Numbered from the stretch's first letter, positions 1 through 8,082 are shown. The stretch: DNA of 48,402 bases from an uncultured Lachnospiraceae bacterium (GCA_944375815.1 CALWBA010000021.1:1-48402), one strand, 5' to 3'. Made by a program: numbers and translations. Notes: generated by a model from the sequence alone, not told the origin.

Positions 1-2328
1 GGTGTATCTCACCGTGTTGAGCAGCTTTCAGATCGACCGGAGGGATATCAGAAGCCTGGAGCAAAGGTATTTGAGAGCCTTGTACCTCTGCCAGAGGTGA
101 TAGCAGCCGCGACAGGACATGCTGCGGCGGGGCAGAAGGTGCAAAGGGAATATTTCCATATGCTGCAGAAACTGGGATCTGAATTTGAGATCCTGCGTCA
201 GATACCGGCTGAGGAAATCCGCAGTGTTTCCGGACGCATGATTGCCGAGGGTATTTCGAGACTGCGTCATGGGCAAGTGGAACGGATTCCGGGTTTTGAT
301 GGAGAATATGGTACCATCCGCCTTTTCAGGCAATCGGAGCTGGAAGATACAGACGGCCAGATGGATTTCTTTTCATTGCTGCATGCGGACAAAGAGAGTG
401 CGGTGTCACGGGAAGACGCAGGGGCAGATGCTGCAGAAAGCGGGAAAATGCAGCAGGAAAAACCGCAGACGGAGAAAGCAGCACCGCAGATCAGTGCGGC
501 TGCAGACGGCGGTCTTAACGAGGGACAGCAGCGGGCGGTGTGCGCAAACCAAAGGCGAATTGCTGTTATTGCCGGACCGGGGACAGGGAAAACGAAGACT
601 CTGGTTTCCCATATCATATATCTGCTGGAGGCGAGAAAAGTAAAAGCGTCTGAGATTACAGCGGTTACATTTACAAACCAGGCAGCATCGGAGCTGAGGG
701 AGAGGATTCGAAAAGAGATAGGGAGAAAAAAGAGAATCAGCGCAATGCAGATTGGAACGTTTCATGCAATCTGCCTGAACTTTCTGAAGGCGCAGGGCAT
801 AGAATTTACACTTGCTGATGATACAGCACTGTCAGCACTTGCTGACCGCGCCGTAAAGTCAGCCGGGTTAAAGATGCCTGTGAAGAAATTTCTGGAGGCT
901 GTTTCTGCAGAAAAGTCCGGTGCAATACTGTCTGAAGAGGATAACGGACAGATGAATGAGGCAGTCTGCGTTTATACAGAATCCCTGAGAGAAAGAAAAC
1001 TTTTTGACTTTGATGATCTGCTGCTGGAGACTGTCCGCCTGATCGAGGACGGAAAAGCACAAAAGGGATGGGAGAAAGCCTTCTCTTATCTGCTTGTCGA
1101 TGAATTCCAGGACATTAATCCTCTGCAGTACCGCCTGATGTGTGCGTGGAATACAAAGGGAAGGGAAATGTTTGTGATCGGAGACCCGGATCAGTCGATT
1201 TACGGATTTCGCGGTGCCGATGCAGGATGTTTTGACCGTCTCAGAGAAGATTATGAGGAGATGGAAGTGATAGGACTCAAAGAGAATTACCGGTGTGCGC
1301 CGCAGATACTGGACGCTGCGCTGAAGGTAATCTCTGACAATCCGGGAGGTGACCGGGTTCTGCACGCAAACTGCCCGCCGTCCGTATCTGTGCGCTTTGC
1401 GAAGGCGGGAACGGAAATGGGCGAAGCCATCTTCACAGCAAAAGAAATCAGCCGGCTGGCCGGAGGCATAGGTATGCTGGAGGCGCACGACGCTGCAGAA
1501 CAGCAGAACAGAGAAAAGATCAGAAGCTTTGATGAAATTGCAGTCCTGTGCCGCACGCACCGCCAGATAGAACTGGTGGAAAAGTGCCTGCGTCAGGAGG
1601 GAATTCCGTATATTGTGGCCGGAAGAGAGTCTTTTCTGGAGGATGAGACGGTTGCGCGAAGTCTCGCGTTTTTCCGAAGCATAGTCAATCCGCAGGATAT
1701 TATATCGCGGGAAGAATGTCTGCCTCTGCTGATACCGGATCTTGCGGATGGCAGTCTCAAGCTGGAGGGGGAGGAGTGCATAAATCCCGTAGCAGATGCC
1801 GTATATAAAGAGTGGGCAAAGAAGTATGTCCCTCTGTGTTCGAAAGGAAGACCGGGGAAAGTGATAAAGCAGTGGAGCGAGGAGCTGAACATTGAAAAGA
1901 ACAGTGCCATGCAGAAACTTCTGAACATGACGGTGTTTTATAAAAGCATGGAAGAGCTTCTGGAAGGGATAAGTCTGGGTGTGGAGAGCGATTTAAAACG
2001 CTGCGGAGGAAAAAATTATGCGTCCGGCGCAGTTACGCTGATGACACTTCATGGTTCCAAGGGACTGGAATTTCCCGCCGTAATCATTTTCGGTGCCCGT
2101 AAAGGAACAATTCCCCTGGAAAATGCAAAACACCCTGCGGATAAGGAGGAAGAACGCCGCCTGCTCTATGTGGGAATGACAAGAGCCAAAGAAGAACTGA
2201 TTCTGACCGGTTCAGGAGATGAATCTGAATTCCTGTCTGGTGTTCCGGAAGATCTGATGAAAAGAGAACGGGCAGACAGAAGGAAAAAAAGCGGAGAGTA
2301 TCATCAGATGAGTCTGTTTGAAATATAA
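1..2328 (+). CDS. EndoQ-like/UvrD-family DNA helicase fusion (5' end outside window)
   Basis: The frame is open from base 1 and ends at TAA 2326-2328, leaving 775 residues visible; a GTG at 97 is internal, so the true start lies upstream. The first ~75 visible residues (GVSHRVEQLSDRPEGY, then LVPLPEVIAA and FGSEF-like GSEFEIL) resemble, from memory, the C-terminal part of the PHP-type endonuclease Q/TIGR00375 family. The rest is a superfamily 1 UvrD/PcrA helicase: Walker A GPGTGKT at window residues 192-198, Walker B VDEFQD near 366-371, GDPDQSIYGFRG motif III, TLHGSKGLEF motif V and YVGMTRAKEE motif VI. Helicases of this family unwind DNA with ATP during repair. The protein ends in QMSLFEI, which fits the QxxLF beta-clamp-binding consensus (inference). 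Helicase identity is secure; the EndoQ-type front end is inferred from its tail alone. Confidence 0.88.
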   Translation, partial: GVSHRVEQLSDRPEGYQKPGAKVFESLVPLPEVIAAATGHAAAGQKVQREYFHMLQKLGSEFEILRQIPAEEIRSVSGRMIAEGISRLRHGQVERIPGFDGEYGTIRLFRQSELEDTDGQMDFFSLLHADKESAVSREDAGADAAESGKMQQEKPQTEKAAPQISAAADGGLNEGQQRAVCANQRRIAVIAGPGTGKTKTLVSHIIYLLEARKVKASEITAVTFTNQAASELRERIRKEIGRKKRISAMQIGTFHAICLNFLKAQGIEFTLADDTALSALADRAVKSAGLKMPVKKFLEAVSAEKSGAILSEEDNGQMNEAVCVYTESLRERKLFDFDDLLLETVRLIEDGKAQKGWEKAFSYLLVDEFQDINPLQYRLMCAWNTKGREMFVIGDPDQSIYGFRGADAGCFDRLREDYEEMEVIGLKENYRCAPQILDAALKVISDNPGGDRVLHANCPPSVSVRFAKAGTEMGEAIFTAKEISRLAGGIGMLEAHDAAEQQNREKIRSFDEIAVLCRTHRQIELVEKCLRQEGIPYIVAGRESFLEDETVARSLAFFRSIVNPQDIISREECLPLLIPDLADGSLKLEGEECINPVADAVYKEWAKKYVPLCSKGRPGKVIKQWSEELNIEKNSAMQKLLNMTVFYKSMEELLEGISLGVESDLKRCGGKNYASGAVTLMTLHGSKGLEFPAVIIFGARKGTIPLENAKHPADKEEERRLLYVGMTRAKEELILTGSGDESEFLSGVPEDLMKRERADRRKKSGEYHQMSLFEI

Positions 2329-2342
2329 AATTAAAAAAACTA

Positions 2343-2371
2343 TTGACAACCTTCCGGTAAGGTGGTAACAT
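2343..2371 (+). promoter_or_regulatory. Sigma-A promoter of rplJ-rplL
   Basis: TTGACA at 2343-2348 and TAACAT at 2366-2371 are separated by 17 bp, just downstream of the helicase stop codon and upstream of the L10 leader. The -35 box is perfect and the -10 box matches 4 of 6. Confidence 0.75.
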
Positions 2372-2382
2372 ACATTCGTATC

Positions 2383-2496
2383 ACGCCGAAGACAGCAGGT
2401 GCCGCAAGGCATAAGGAGAAAACGCCTGCCGAGGAAGTACATTCTTTGTAATGAAGAATCACAATACCTTCCTGTTTTAAGCGCAGGGAGGTTTTT
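2383..2496 (+). promoter_or_regulatory. Ribosomal protein L10 leader with terminator-like hairpin
   Basis: The sequence carries the hallmark GCCGAAGACAGCAGG ... CCTGCCGAGG strands (about 2385-2433) of the Firmicute L10 leader, to which the L10(L12)4 complex binds to repress its own operon. A hairpin follows, CCTTCCTG (2468-2475) with CAGGGAGG (2484-2491), ending in a T-run. This is consistent with autogenous control by transcription attenuation in front of rplJ. The family is well known; the exact boundaries are estimated by eye. Confidence 0.85.
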
Positions 2497-2542
2497 TAGT
2501 ATCGGCGGTACACTAACTATACTATAAGGAGGTGCACCATTC

Positions 2543-3040
2543 ATGGCAAAAGTAGAACTGAAGAAACCTATCGTAGAAGAGATTGCTGGAAACATCAAAG
2601 GCGCTGCATCCGTAGTTCTGGTAAACTACAGCGGTTTAACTGTAGAGCAGGATACACAGCTTCGTAAGCAGTTAAGAGAAGCAGGTGTTGTATACAAGGT
2701 ATACAAGAACACTATGATGAACTTTGCATTCCAGGGAACACCGTGTGAAGAGCTGTGCAAGCACTTAGACGGAACAAACGCTCTGGCTGTATCCGCTACA
2801 GACGCTACAGCACCGGCAAGAATCATCGCGAAGTTCGCAAAGACAGCTCCGAAGCTGGAGTTAGTAGCAGGTGTTGTTGAGGACACATACTACGATAAAG
2901 CGGGCATTGAGTCTATGGCTGAGATCCCGTCCAGAGAAGAACTTCTCGGAAAACTGCTTGGTTCTATCCAGTCTCCGATTTCCAACTTTGCTCGTGTTAT
3001 TAAACAGATTGCTGAGCAGAACGGCGGAGCAGAGGCTTAA
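2543..3040 (+). CDS. rplJ: 50S ribosomal protein L10
   Basis: This 165-residue protein has the normal length for L10. L10 anchors the L7/L12 stalk to 23S rRNA at the GTPase-associated centre. The N-terminus has the typical KxxxVEEI...SVVLVNYSGLTVEQ pattern and KVYKNTMMNFA segment, followed by the C-terminal helical region that binds L12 dimers. AAGGAGG at 2526-2532 precedes the ATG with normal spacing. It is first in the rplJ-rplL pair, behind the L10 autoregulatory leader. Codon use is strongly biased, as expected for a highly expressed gene. Identification is very secure. Confidence 0.97.
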   Translation: MAKVELKKPIVEEIAGNIKGAASVVLVNYSGLTVEQDTQLRKQLREAGVVYKVYKNTMMNFAFQGTPCEELCKHLDGTNALAVSATDATAPARIIAKFAKTAPKLELVAGVVEDTYYDKAGIESMAEIPSREELLGKLLGSIQSPISNFARVIKQIAEQNGGAEA

Positions 3041-3090
3041 TCAGGCGAAGTAAGAATTACAGAAAATAAAAATTTTGGAGGTAAAGAAGA

Positions 3091-3465
3091 ATGGCAAAGT
3101 TAACAACAGCTGAATTTATCGAAGCTATCAAAGAGTTATCCGTATTAGAGTTAAATGAATTAGTAAAAGCATGTGAGGAAGAGTTCGGCGTATCTGCAGC
3201 AGCAGGCGTAGTAGTAGCAGCAGCAGGCGGAGTAGCTGAGGCAGCTGAGGAGAAAGACGAGTTCGACGTAGAGCTGACAGATGTTGGCCCGAACAAAGTT
3301 AAAGTTATCAAGGTAGTTCGTGAAGCTACAGGCTTAGGCTTAAAAGAGGCTAAGGCAGTAGTTGACGGCGCTCCGAAGGTAATGAAAGAGGGCGTTTCCA
3401 AGGCAGAGGCTGAGGACCTGAAAGCTAAATTAGAGGCTGAGGGAGCTAAAGTTACTTTAAAATAA
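3091..3465 (+). CDS. rplL: 50S ribosomal protein L7/L12
   Basis: This 124-residue protein has the usual L7/L12 architecture: an N-terminal dimerisation domain ([21 protein letters not shown]), an alanine-rich hinge around residues 35-55, and a C-terminal domain with [20 protein letters not shown] and [12 protein letters not shown] that recruits translation factors. It lies 50 bp after rplJ with its own GGAGG site, so the two genes are co-transcribed. A strong intrinsic terminator follows. Identification is very secure. Confidence 0.98.
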   Translation: MAKLTTAEFIEAIKELSVLELNELVKACEEEFGVSAAAGVVVAAAGGVAEAAEEKDEFDVELTDVGPNKVKVIKVVREATGLGLKEAKAVVDGAPKVMKEGVSKAEAEDLKAKLEAEGAKVTLK

Positions 3466-3487
3466 TTTTAGAGTGATCAATGATTTA

Positions 3488-3530
3488 CCGCACAGACAGC
3501 TGGTTTTACCGCTGCCTGTGCGGTTTTTTT
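3488..3530 (+). terminator. Intrinsic terminator after rplL
   Basis: Stem CCGCACAG (3488-3495) pairs with CTGTGCGG (3516-3523), extended by an imperfect CAG/CTG section, and is followed by seven T residues. It separates rplL from the convergent VanY-like gene. Confidence 0.92.
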
Positions 3531-3531
3531 G

Positions 3532-4092
3532 TCAGATGTGATGATATTCTTCCAGCGAAAGCCCTGTAAGAGAGAGATACAGCGCCAGCGGTTTGGTGAC
3601 ATACCGTATATGCCACGGTTCATAAGCATACCCTGTAATTTCTTCCTTGTTTTTAGGGTATCGCAGGATAAATCCATACATGGGTGCATACGTCTGAAGC
3701 CATTTCCCCTCACGGGTATCCTCAAATTTTTCCGTGAGTTCAAAACCCACGTCCGGGCAGGACACATCCAGAGCCAGACCGGTCTGATGTTCACTGCAGC
3801 CCGGTGCGGCAATGAAACGCTCGGTATGTTCTCTGCCCTGGGACTGAAGGCTGGAATTGTAAATTTCTTTCTGCCGGTCATAAGGGCGGTAGCCGGAAAC
3901 GCCATACAGAGATATGTGGAAAGTGCGGCTGTAGCAGAAAAGCTGATGTGCTGCCTCCGCTGCGGGCTGACAGAGCATCCGGCGGGATCTGGGTTCGCAG
4001 AGGTGGAAAGGAATATCCGCCTGTACAAGAAACTGCGGGATAAAGTCCGGGGCAAGCGGATGCTCCCTGTTAACCAGATATGTACACGTCAT
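3532..4092 (-). CDS. VanY-type D-alanyl-D-alanine carboxypeptidase family protein (M15), no signal peptide
   Basis: The 186-residue protein has the zinc peptidase signature of the M15B/VanY family: SEHQTGLALDV (SxHxxGxAxD, zinc His and Asp) and EPWHIRYV (catalytic Glu and zinc His). SGYRPYDRQKEIY is the conserved substrate-side segment. Such enzymes trim the terminal D-Ala of peptidoglycan stem peptides. The catalytic domain starts within a few residues of the N-terminus (LVNREHPL at residue ~6), so no signal peptide or membrane anchor is visible, which is unusual for an enzyme that should act outside the membrane. The start at 4092 has AAAGGGGG upstream, inside the 3' arm of a hairpin. It follows pncB on the minus strand. 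No van regulatory genes are nearby, so a role in vancomycin resistance is not supported. Confidence 0.85.
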   Translation of the reverse strand: MTCTYLVNREHPLAPDFIPQFLVQADIPFHLCEPRSRRMLCQPAAEAAHQLFCYSRTFHISLYGVSGYRPYDRQKEIYNSSLQSQGREHTERFIAAPGCSEHQTGLALDVSCPDVGFELTEKFEDTREGKWLQTYAPMYGFILRYPKNKEEITGYAYEPWHIRYVTKPLALYLSLTGLSLEEYHHI

Positions 4093-4096
4093 AAAG

Positions 4097-4139
4097 AAAA
4101 TCCCCCTTTCCCATTTATCATATGGAAAAGGAGGATTTT
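4097..4139 (-). terminator. Hairpin between pncB and the VanY-like gene, overlapping the latter's ribosome binding site
   Basis: AAAATCCTCCTTT-type and AAAGGGGGATTTT-type arms (plus-strand 4127-4139 and 4097-4109) pair over 13 bp with one mismatch. On the minus strand the hairpin follows the pncB stop codon and ends in TTTTC, so it can act as a weak terminator. Its 3' arm contains the GGGGG ribosome binding site of the VanY-like gene. Confidence 0.6.
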
Positions 4140-4157
4140 TATGCCATGATTAAAAAA

Positions 4158-5627
4158 TCATTGATATTTCAGGTTCTCAAGACTCATCTTTTCCAGCAGA
4201 TCACTCTTGATTCGGTAAAGCTTATCAGAGAGATCCACATAGACCTCATGAGGATTGACAAGGCGCAGTGTCTCGTCCCAGAGTGTTTCCTTTTCTCTGG
4301 CGCATATATCACGGATCTCCATCACGGAAGGAGATGTATAGACGCAGCGGCCCTTTTCGAAGACAGGAACAAGCAGTTCGCGCAGAGTATACGTGCCGCT
4401 CTTGATTTTGGTCTTTTTCCATGTCTCAATCGGATCGAAAATAATCATATCTTTTGAAGTATCAAATGTCTCGTCTGCAAGACAGATCAGGTCGGCCCGG
4501 ATCTTTCCGGTTTCCTTGTCATAAATGCGGAAAATTGTTTTGTTGCCGGGGTTTGTGACCTTCTCGGAGTTCTCAGAGAGTTTGATCTTCGGGATAAACT
4601 CTTCATCTTCTTTGTTTTTAATTGCAGCCAGCTTATACACGCCTCCGAATGCAGGACAGTCCTTGGATGTGATCAGGTTTGTTCCTACACCCCAGGAGTT
4701 GATCTTTGCTCCCTGTGTCTTTAAACTGTCAATCAGGTACTCATCCAGATCGCTGGAAGCAGAGATGATAGCGTCTTCGAATCCGGCATCTGAGAGCATT
4801 TTATACGCTTTCTTGGAGAGGTAGGCGAGGTCTCCGCTGTCAATGCGGATTCCGTAGCCTTTCAGCTCTATGCCCGCATCGCGCATCTCCTGGAAAACGC
4901 GGATAGCATTGGGAATGCCGGAATCCAGCACATCGTATGTATCCACCAACAGGATACAGGAATCGGGATAAAGCTTGGCATACGTCTTAAAGGCGGTATA
5001 TTCATCCGGAAAGCTCATGATCCAGCTGTGCGCATGCGTGCCCTTGACCGGAACGTCAAACATCTGTCCGGTCAGCACGTTGGAGGTTCCGATACAGCCG
5101 CCGATCATTGCAGCGCGGGCACCGTAGATGCCTGCGTCGGGACCCTGTGCGCGGCGAAGTCCGAACTCCATGATGCCGTCACCCTTTGCAGCATAGACTA
5201 CGCGGGAAGCTTTCGTCGCAATCAGGCTCTGATGATTTAAAATATTTAATATTGCCGTCTCCAGAAGCTGAGCTTCCATGACCGGAGCCACGACCTTCAA
5301 AAGAGGTTCCCGCGGGAAAACAACCGTTCCCTCAGGAATTGCATAAATGTCCCCGGTAAAATGGAAACCGCGCAGATACTCCAGAAAATCTGTGTCAAAG
5401 ATTCCAAGTGTCCGCAGATAGTCAATATCGTCGGGATGGAAATGAAGATCACGTACATACTCAATAATCTGCTCCAGTCCTGCAGCAATAGCATATCCGC
5501 CGTCACAGGGATTATGACGGTAAAATGCGTCAAAGACCACGATCTGATCCGTAGGGTTTTTAAAATACCCCTGCATCATTGTCAGCTCGTAGAGGTCTGT
5601 TAATAATGTAAGGTTTGTCGCTCTCAT
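4158..5627 (-). CDS. pncB: Nicotinate phosphoribosyltransferase
   Basis: The 489-residue protein matches the Firmicute nicotinate phosphoribosyltransferase family over its full length. The N-terminus NLTLLTDLYELTMMQGY is diagnostic, as are EFGLRRAQG, GTHAHSWIM and the GYGIRIDSGDLAYLSKK segment. It forms nicotinate mononucleotide from nicotinate, PRPP and ATP, the entry step of NAD salvage. The ATG at 5627 is preceded by AAGGAG and by a good promoter. The gene is transcribed divergently from the cation diffusion facilitator. Nothing about it looks damaged. Confidence 0.96.
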   Translation of the reverse strand: MRATNLTLLTDLYELTMMQGYFKNPTDQIVVFDAFYRHNPCDGGYAIAAGLEQIIEYVRDLHFHPDDIDYLRTLGIFDTDFLEYLRGFHFTGDIYAIPEGTVVFPREPLLKVVAPVMEAQLLETAILNILNHQSLIATKASRVVYAAKGDGIMEFGLRRAQGPDAGIYGARAAMIGGCIGTSNVLTGQMFDVPVKGTHAHSWIMSFPDEYTAFKTYAKLYPDSCILLVDTYDVLDSGIPNAIRVFQEMRDAGIELKGYGIRIDSGDLAYLSKKAYKMLSDAGFEDAIISASSDLDEYLIDSLKTQGAKINSWGVGTNLITSKDCPAFGGVYKLAAIKNKEDEEFIPKIKLSENSEKVTNPGNKTIFRIYDKETGKIRADLICLADETFDTSKDMIIFDPIETWKKTKIKSGTYTLRELLVPVFEKGRCVYTSPSVMEIRDICAREKETLWDETLRLVNPHEVYVDLSDKLYRIKSDLLEKMSLENLKYQ

Positions 5628-5673
5628 AAACTTTTTCTCCTTCTGAAAATAAAAAAGGTTCCAAATTTTTCTT

Positions 5674-5702
5674 ATTATACCACCCGCCTGTTAAAAATAC
5701 AA
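5674..5702 (-). promoter_or_regulatory. Promoter of pncB
   Basis: On the minus strand TTGTAT (5702-5697) and TATAAT (5679-5674) are 17 bp apart. The perfect -10 box lies about 45 bp upstream of the pncB start. Confidence 0.75.
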
Positions 5703-5724
5703 CGATTCACCGAAAAAGTTAGCA

Positions 5725-5754
5725 TTGACTCCCCGGTGATGCACGGGATAAGAT
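5725..5754 (+). promoter_or_regulatory. Promoter of the cation diffusion facilitator gene
   Basis: TTGACT at 5725-5730 and TAAGAT at 5749-5754 are separated by 18 bp. Transcription would begin near 5761, which makes the ATG at 5762 almost leaderless and favours translation from 5786. Confidence 0.6.
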
Positions 5755-5785
5755 ATAGGGAATGAAAAATAGGGGGCAAGATGAT

Positions 5786-6973
5786 ATGACAGAATTTCTT
5801 GTGAGAAGATTTGTAAAGGATTATACGCAGACAGACAGCATCCGAGTACGCACAGATTACGGTATCCTCTCGAGCTTCGTGGGGATCTTCTGCAACGTGC
5901 TGCTGTTTGCTGCAAAGTTCCTTATTGGATTTGTGATGGGAAGTATAGCGGTTATGGCAGATGCGTTCAACAACCTCTCGGACGCCGCATCTTCCATCAT
6001 CAGCTTTATAGGAGTAAAGATGGCGGGGAAACCGGCGGACAAGGATCATCCGTTCGGGCATGGACGAATTGAATACATCGCTGCGCTTATTGTAGCATTT
6101 CTTGTAATCCAGGTGGGATTTTCCTTCTTTAAGAGCGGCGTTGACAAGCTCCGTAATCCGGAAGAGATTACTTTTGAATTGGTTCCGTTTCTGATCCTGC
6201 TTCTTTCTATCGGCGTCAAGCTGTGGATGGCGGCATTTAACAGAAAGCTTGGCAAAAGGATAGACTCTAAGGTAATGCTCGCAACTGCGGCGGACTCCAT
6301 GGGAGATGTTATTACAACCAGTGCAACAGTTCTTTCTATTCTGATCTGTGCGTTTGCGGGAGTAAACATCGATGCGATCGCCGGTATTGCAGTATCTCTC
6401 GTTGTCATATGGTCGGGCGTGAGCATTGCGAAGGATACGCTGGAACCGCTGATCGGAGAGCCTGTGGATCCGGAACTTTATCAGGAAATTACCGACTGCG
6501 TAGAGGGGTATGACGGAGTCCTGGGATCACATGATCTGATTGTGCACAATTACGGACCGGGAAGAAGCATGGCTTCGATTCACGCTGAGGTTCCCAAAGA
6601 TGTGGATATTGAAGCATCCCATGAAATTATTGACCGCATAGAGCGGGAAGTGAGCAGAAAACTGGGAATTTTTCTTGTAATTCATATGGATCCGGCAGAG
6701 GTGAATAATCAGGAACTGACTTACCTGAAAAATCAGCTGACCATCTTTTTATCTGATCTGGATCCCAAGCTGAGCTTTCACGATTTCCGCATGGTAAACG
6801 GTAAAGAGTCGGCAAATCTGATCTTTGATCTTGTGGTTCCGTTCGATTACGCCGAGAAGGATATTGATGAACTTAAGAAACGCATTGAAGAAGGAATGGA
6901 AAAACAGTCCAAATATCCCGGGAAGACGTATCGATGCGTGATGACAATTGACCGGAATTTTATGGGAGAATAA
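5786..6973 (+). CDS. Cation diffusion facilitator family transporter
   Basis: This roughly 395-residue membrane protein belongs to the CDF family of divalent metal/proton antiporters that export Zn, Mn, Fe, Co or Ni. ADAFNNLSD in helix II and ADSMGD in helix V carry the transport-site Asp residues, and the HPFGHGRIEY cytosolic loop is typical. A C-terminal domain (~residues 205-395) resembles the dimeric metal-sensing domain, here longer than usual. The DD-type site (no His) hints at a manganese- or iron-type rather than zinc-type carrier, but this is not proven. ATG 5786 is chosen over 5762 because AGGGGG (5771-5776) is well spaced and the promoter lies just before 5762. A hairpin follows the stop codon. 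Confidence 0.92.
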   Translation: MTEFLVRRFVKDYTQTDSIRVRTDYGILSSFVGIFCNVLLFAAKFLIGFVMGSIAVMADAFNNLSDAASSIISFIGVKMAGKPADKDHPFGHGRIEYIAALIVAFLVIQVGFSFFKSGVDKLRNPEEITFELVPFLILLLSIGVKLWMAAFNRKLGKRIDSKVMLATAADSMGDVITTSATVLSILICAFAGVNIDAIAGIAVSLVVIWSGVSIAKDTLEPLIGEPVDPELYQEITDCVEGYDGVLGSHDLIVHNYGPGRSMASIHAEVPKDVDIEASHEIIDRIEREVSRKLGIFLVIHMDPAEVNNQELTYLKNQLTIFLSDLDPKLSFHDFRMVNGKESANLIFDLVVPFDYAEKDIDELKKRIEEGMEKQSKYPGKTYRCVMTIDRNFMGE

Positions 6974-6977
6974 CCGT

Positions 6978-7013
6978 GAGTGTCTGCCGATGAACAGGCG
7001 GCAGACACTCTTT
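6978..7013 (+). terminator. Terminator after the cation diffusion facilitator gene
   Basis: GAGTGTCTGCCG (~6978-6989) pairs perfectly with CGGCAGACACTC (6999-7010), followed by only three Ts. The stem is strong and the T-run weak. Confidence 0.75.
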
Positions 7014-7044
7014 AAATGAAATTTAAAAAAATTAAAAAAACCTC

Positions 7045-7073
7045 TTGATTTTTCTGTGAGAATCTGGTATTAT
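7045..7073 (+). promoter_or_regulatory. Promoter of the tRNA-Gln pair
   Basis: TTGATT (7045-7050) and TATTAT (7068-7073) are spaced 17 bp apart and lie 18 bp upstream of the first tRNA. Confidence 0.75.
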
Positions 7074-7090
7074 ACATAGCGTTGACACGA

Positions 7091-7162
7091 TGGGCTATCG
7101 CCAAACGGTAAGGCAACGGACTCTGACTCCGTCATTTCAAGGTTCGAATCCTTGTAGCCCAG
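7091..7162 (+). tRNA. tRNA-Gln (anticodon CUG), copy 1
   Basis: This 72-nt cloverleaf has acceptor strands TGGGCTA/TAGCCCA with U1-A72 as typical for tRNA-Gln, discriminator G at 7162, and anticodon stem ACGGA/TCCGT enclosing the loop CTCTGAC with anticodon CTG at 7123-7125. The T-arm holds GGTTCGAATCC. CCA is not encoded. It differs from copy 2 by one base in the D-loop (C at 7106). Confidence 0.95.
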
Positions 7163-7192
7163 TTCTTTTTTCTAATATATTCGTCAATATAG

Positions 7193-7264
7193 TGGGCTAT
7201 CGCCAAATGGTAAGGCAACGGACTCTGACTCCGTCATTTCAAGGTTCGAATCCTTGTAGCCCAG
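7193..7264 (+). tRNA. tRNA-Gln (anticodon CUG), copy 2
   Basis: This is a near-identical duplicate of the upstream gene, 30 bp later, with anticodon CTG at 7225-7227 and one base difference in the D-loop (T in place of C). It is presumably part of the same transcript, which ends at the terminator just downstream. CCA is not encoded. Confidence 0.95.
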
Positions 7265-7271
7265 TTTGGAA

Positions 7272-7301
7272 AGTCCTAAGCAGAAGCTTAGGACTTATTT
7301 T
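7272..7301 (+). terminator. Terminator of the tRNA-Gln operon
   Basis: AGTCCTAAGC (7272-7281) and GCTTAGGACT (7286-7295) form a perfect 10-bp stem with a 4-nt loop, followed by TATTTTT. Confidence 0.92.
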
Positions 7302-7331
7302 TGTAAATAATAATGGGAGGCAGATGTTCAA

Positions 7332-8048
7332 ATGAAGTATTCGTTTGAGAGCAGAATACGATACAGCGAAGTCGGAGAGGACGGAAAGCTGACACTTTTC
7401 GGGCTGCTGAATTATTTTCAGGACTGTACCATTTTCCACTCCGAATCCATAGGTCTTGGCGTCGATCATCTGGAGCAGGCGAAGAAAATATGGGTGCTTC
7501 AGAGCTGGCAGATCGATATCGCGCGATATCCCCGGATGGGAGAGCACGTCCGTGTATTTACCTGGCCATATGCATTCAAGGGATTTTTCGGGGACAGAAA
7601 TTTTGTCATGGCAGATGAGAATGGCGAGCACGTTGCCTGGGCGAATTCCGTGTGGGTTTTTATGGATCCGGCCACGGGCAGACCATCACGCGTATCGGAA
7701 GAGGAGCTTGCGGGTTATGAGCTTGCGGAGAAGCTGGATATGGACTATCAGGACCGCCGTGTGCGTATGCCTGAAGGAGGAAGTGTCAAAGAGCCGATCA
7801 CCATTCGCAGAGAATATCTGGATACGAATCATCACATGAACAACGGGCAGTATGTGCGCCTGGGACAGCTTTGCCTCCCGGCGGATTTCTCAGTGAAAAG
7901 GCTGCGGGCAGAGTATAAAGCACAGGCAAAACTGGGGGATATCTGTATCCCCGAGATTGTGGAAAAGGACAATGCCGTCTATGTATCTTTAAAAAACAAA
8001 CAGGGCGCAGCTTATGCAAATATGGAATTCTGCCGCGAAAGACAGTGA
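7332..8048 (+). CDS. Acyl-[acyl-carrier-protein] thioesterase
   Basis: This 238-residue protein has the double hotdog fold layout of the bacterial FatA/FatB-like acyl-ACP thioesterase family (PF01643). The first hotdog includes YSEVGEDGKLTLFGLLNYFQD and the WVLQSWQIDI helix-strand. The second contains YLDTNHHMNNGQYV, the segment with conserved Asn and His near the active site. These enzymes hydrolyse acyl-ACP to free fatty acids, setting chain length or diverting fatty acid from membrane synthesis. GGGAGG upstream serves ATG 7332. It lies 34 bp ahead of the CvfB-like gene and is probably co-transcribed with it. Chain-length specificity cannot be read from the sequence. Confidence 0.9.
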   Translation: MKYSFESRIRYSEVGEDGKLTLFGLLNYFQDCTIFHSESIGLGVDHLEQAKKIWVLQSWQIDIARYPRMGEHVRVFTWPYAFKGFFGDRNFVMADENGEHVAWANSVWVFMDPATGRPSRVSEEELAGYELAEKLDMDYQDRRVRMPEGGSVKEPITIRREYLDTNHHMNNGQYVRLGQLCLPADFSVKRLRAEYKAQAKLGDICIPEIVEKDNAVYVSLKNKQGAAYANMEFCRERQ

Positions 8049-8082
8049 CAGACAGGACGGATAAACCGGGAAAGGGAAAAGT

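Noticed and set aside
3532-4092. Vancomycin resistance gene
   Set aside because: Only a VanY-like peptidase is present; there is no ligase, dehydrogenase or VanRS pair, and no signal peptide.
7090-7335. 81-codon open frame across the two tRNA genes
   Set aside because: Its repeated peptide simply reflects translation of the duplicated tRNA sequence.
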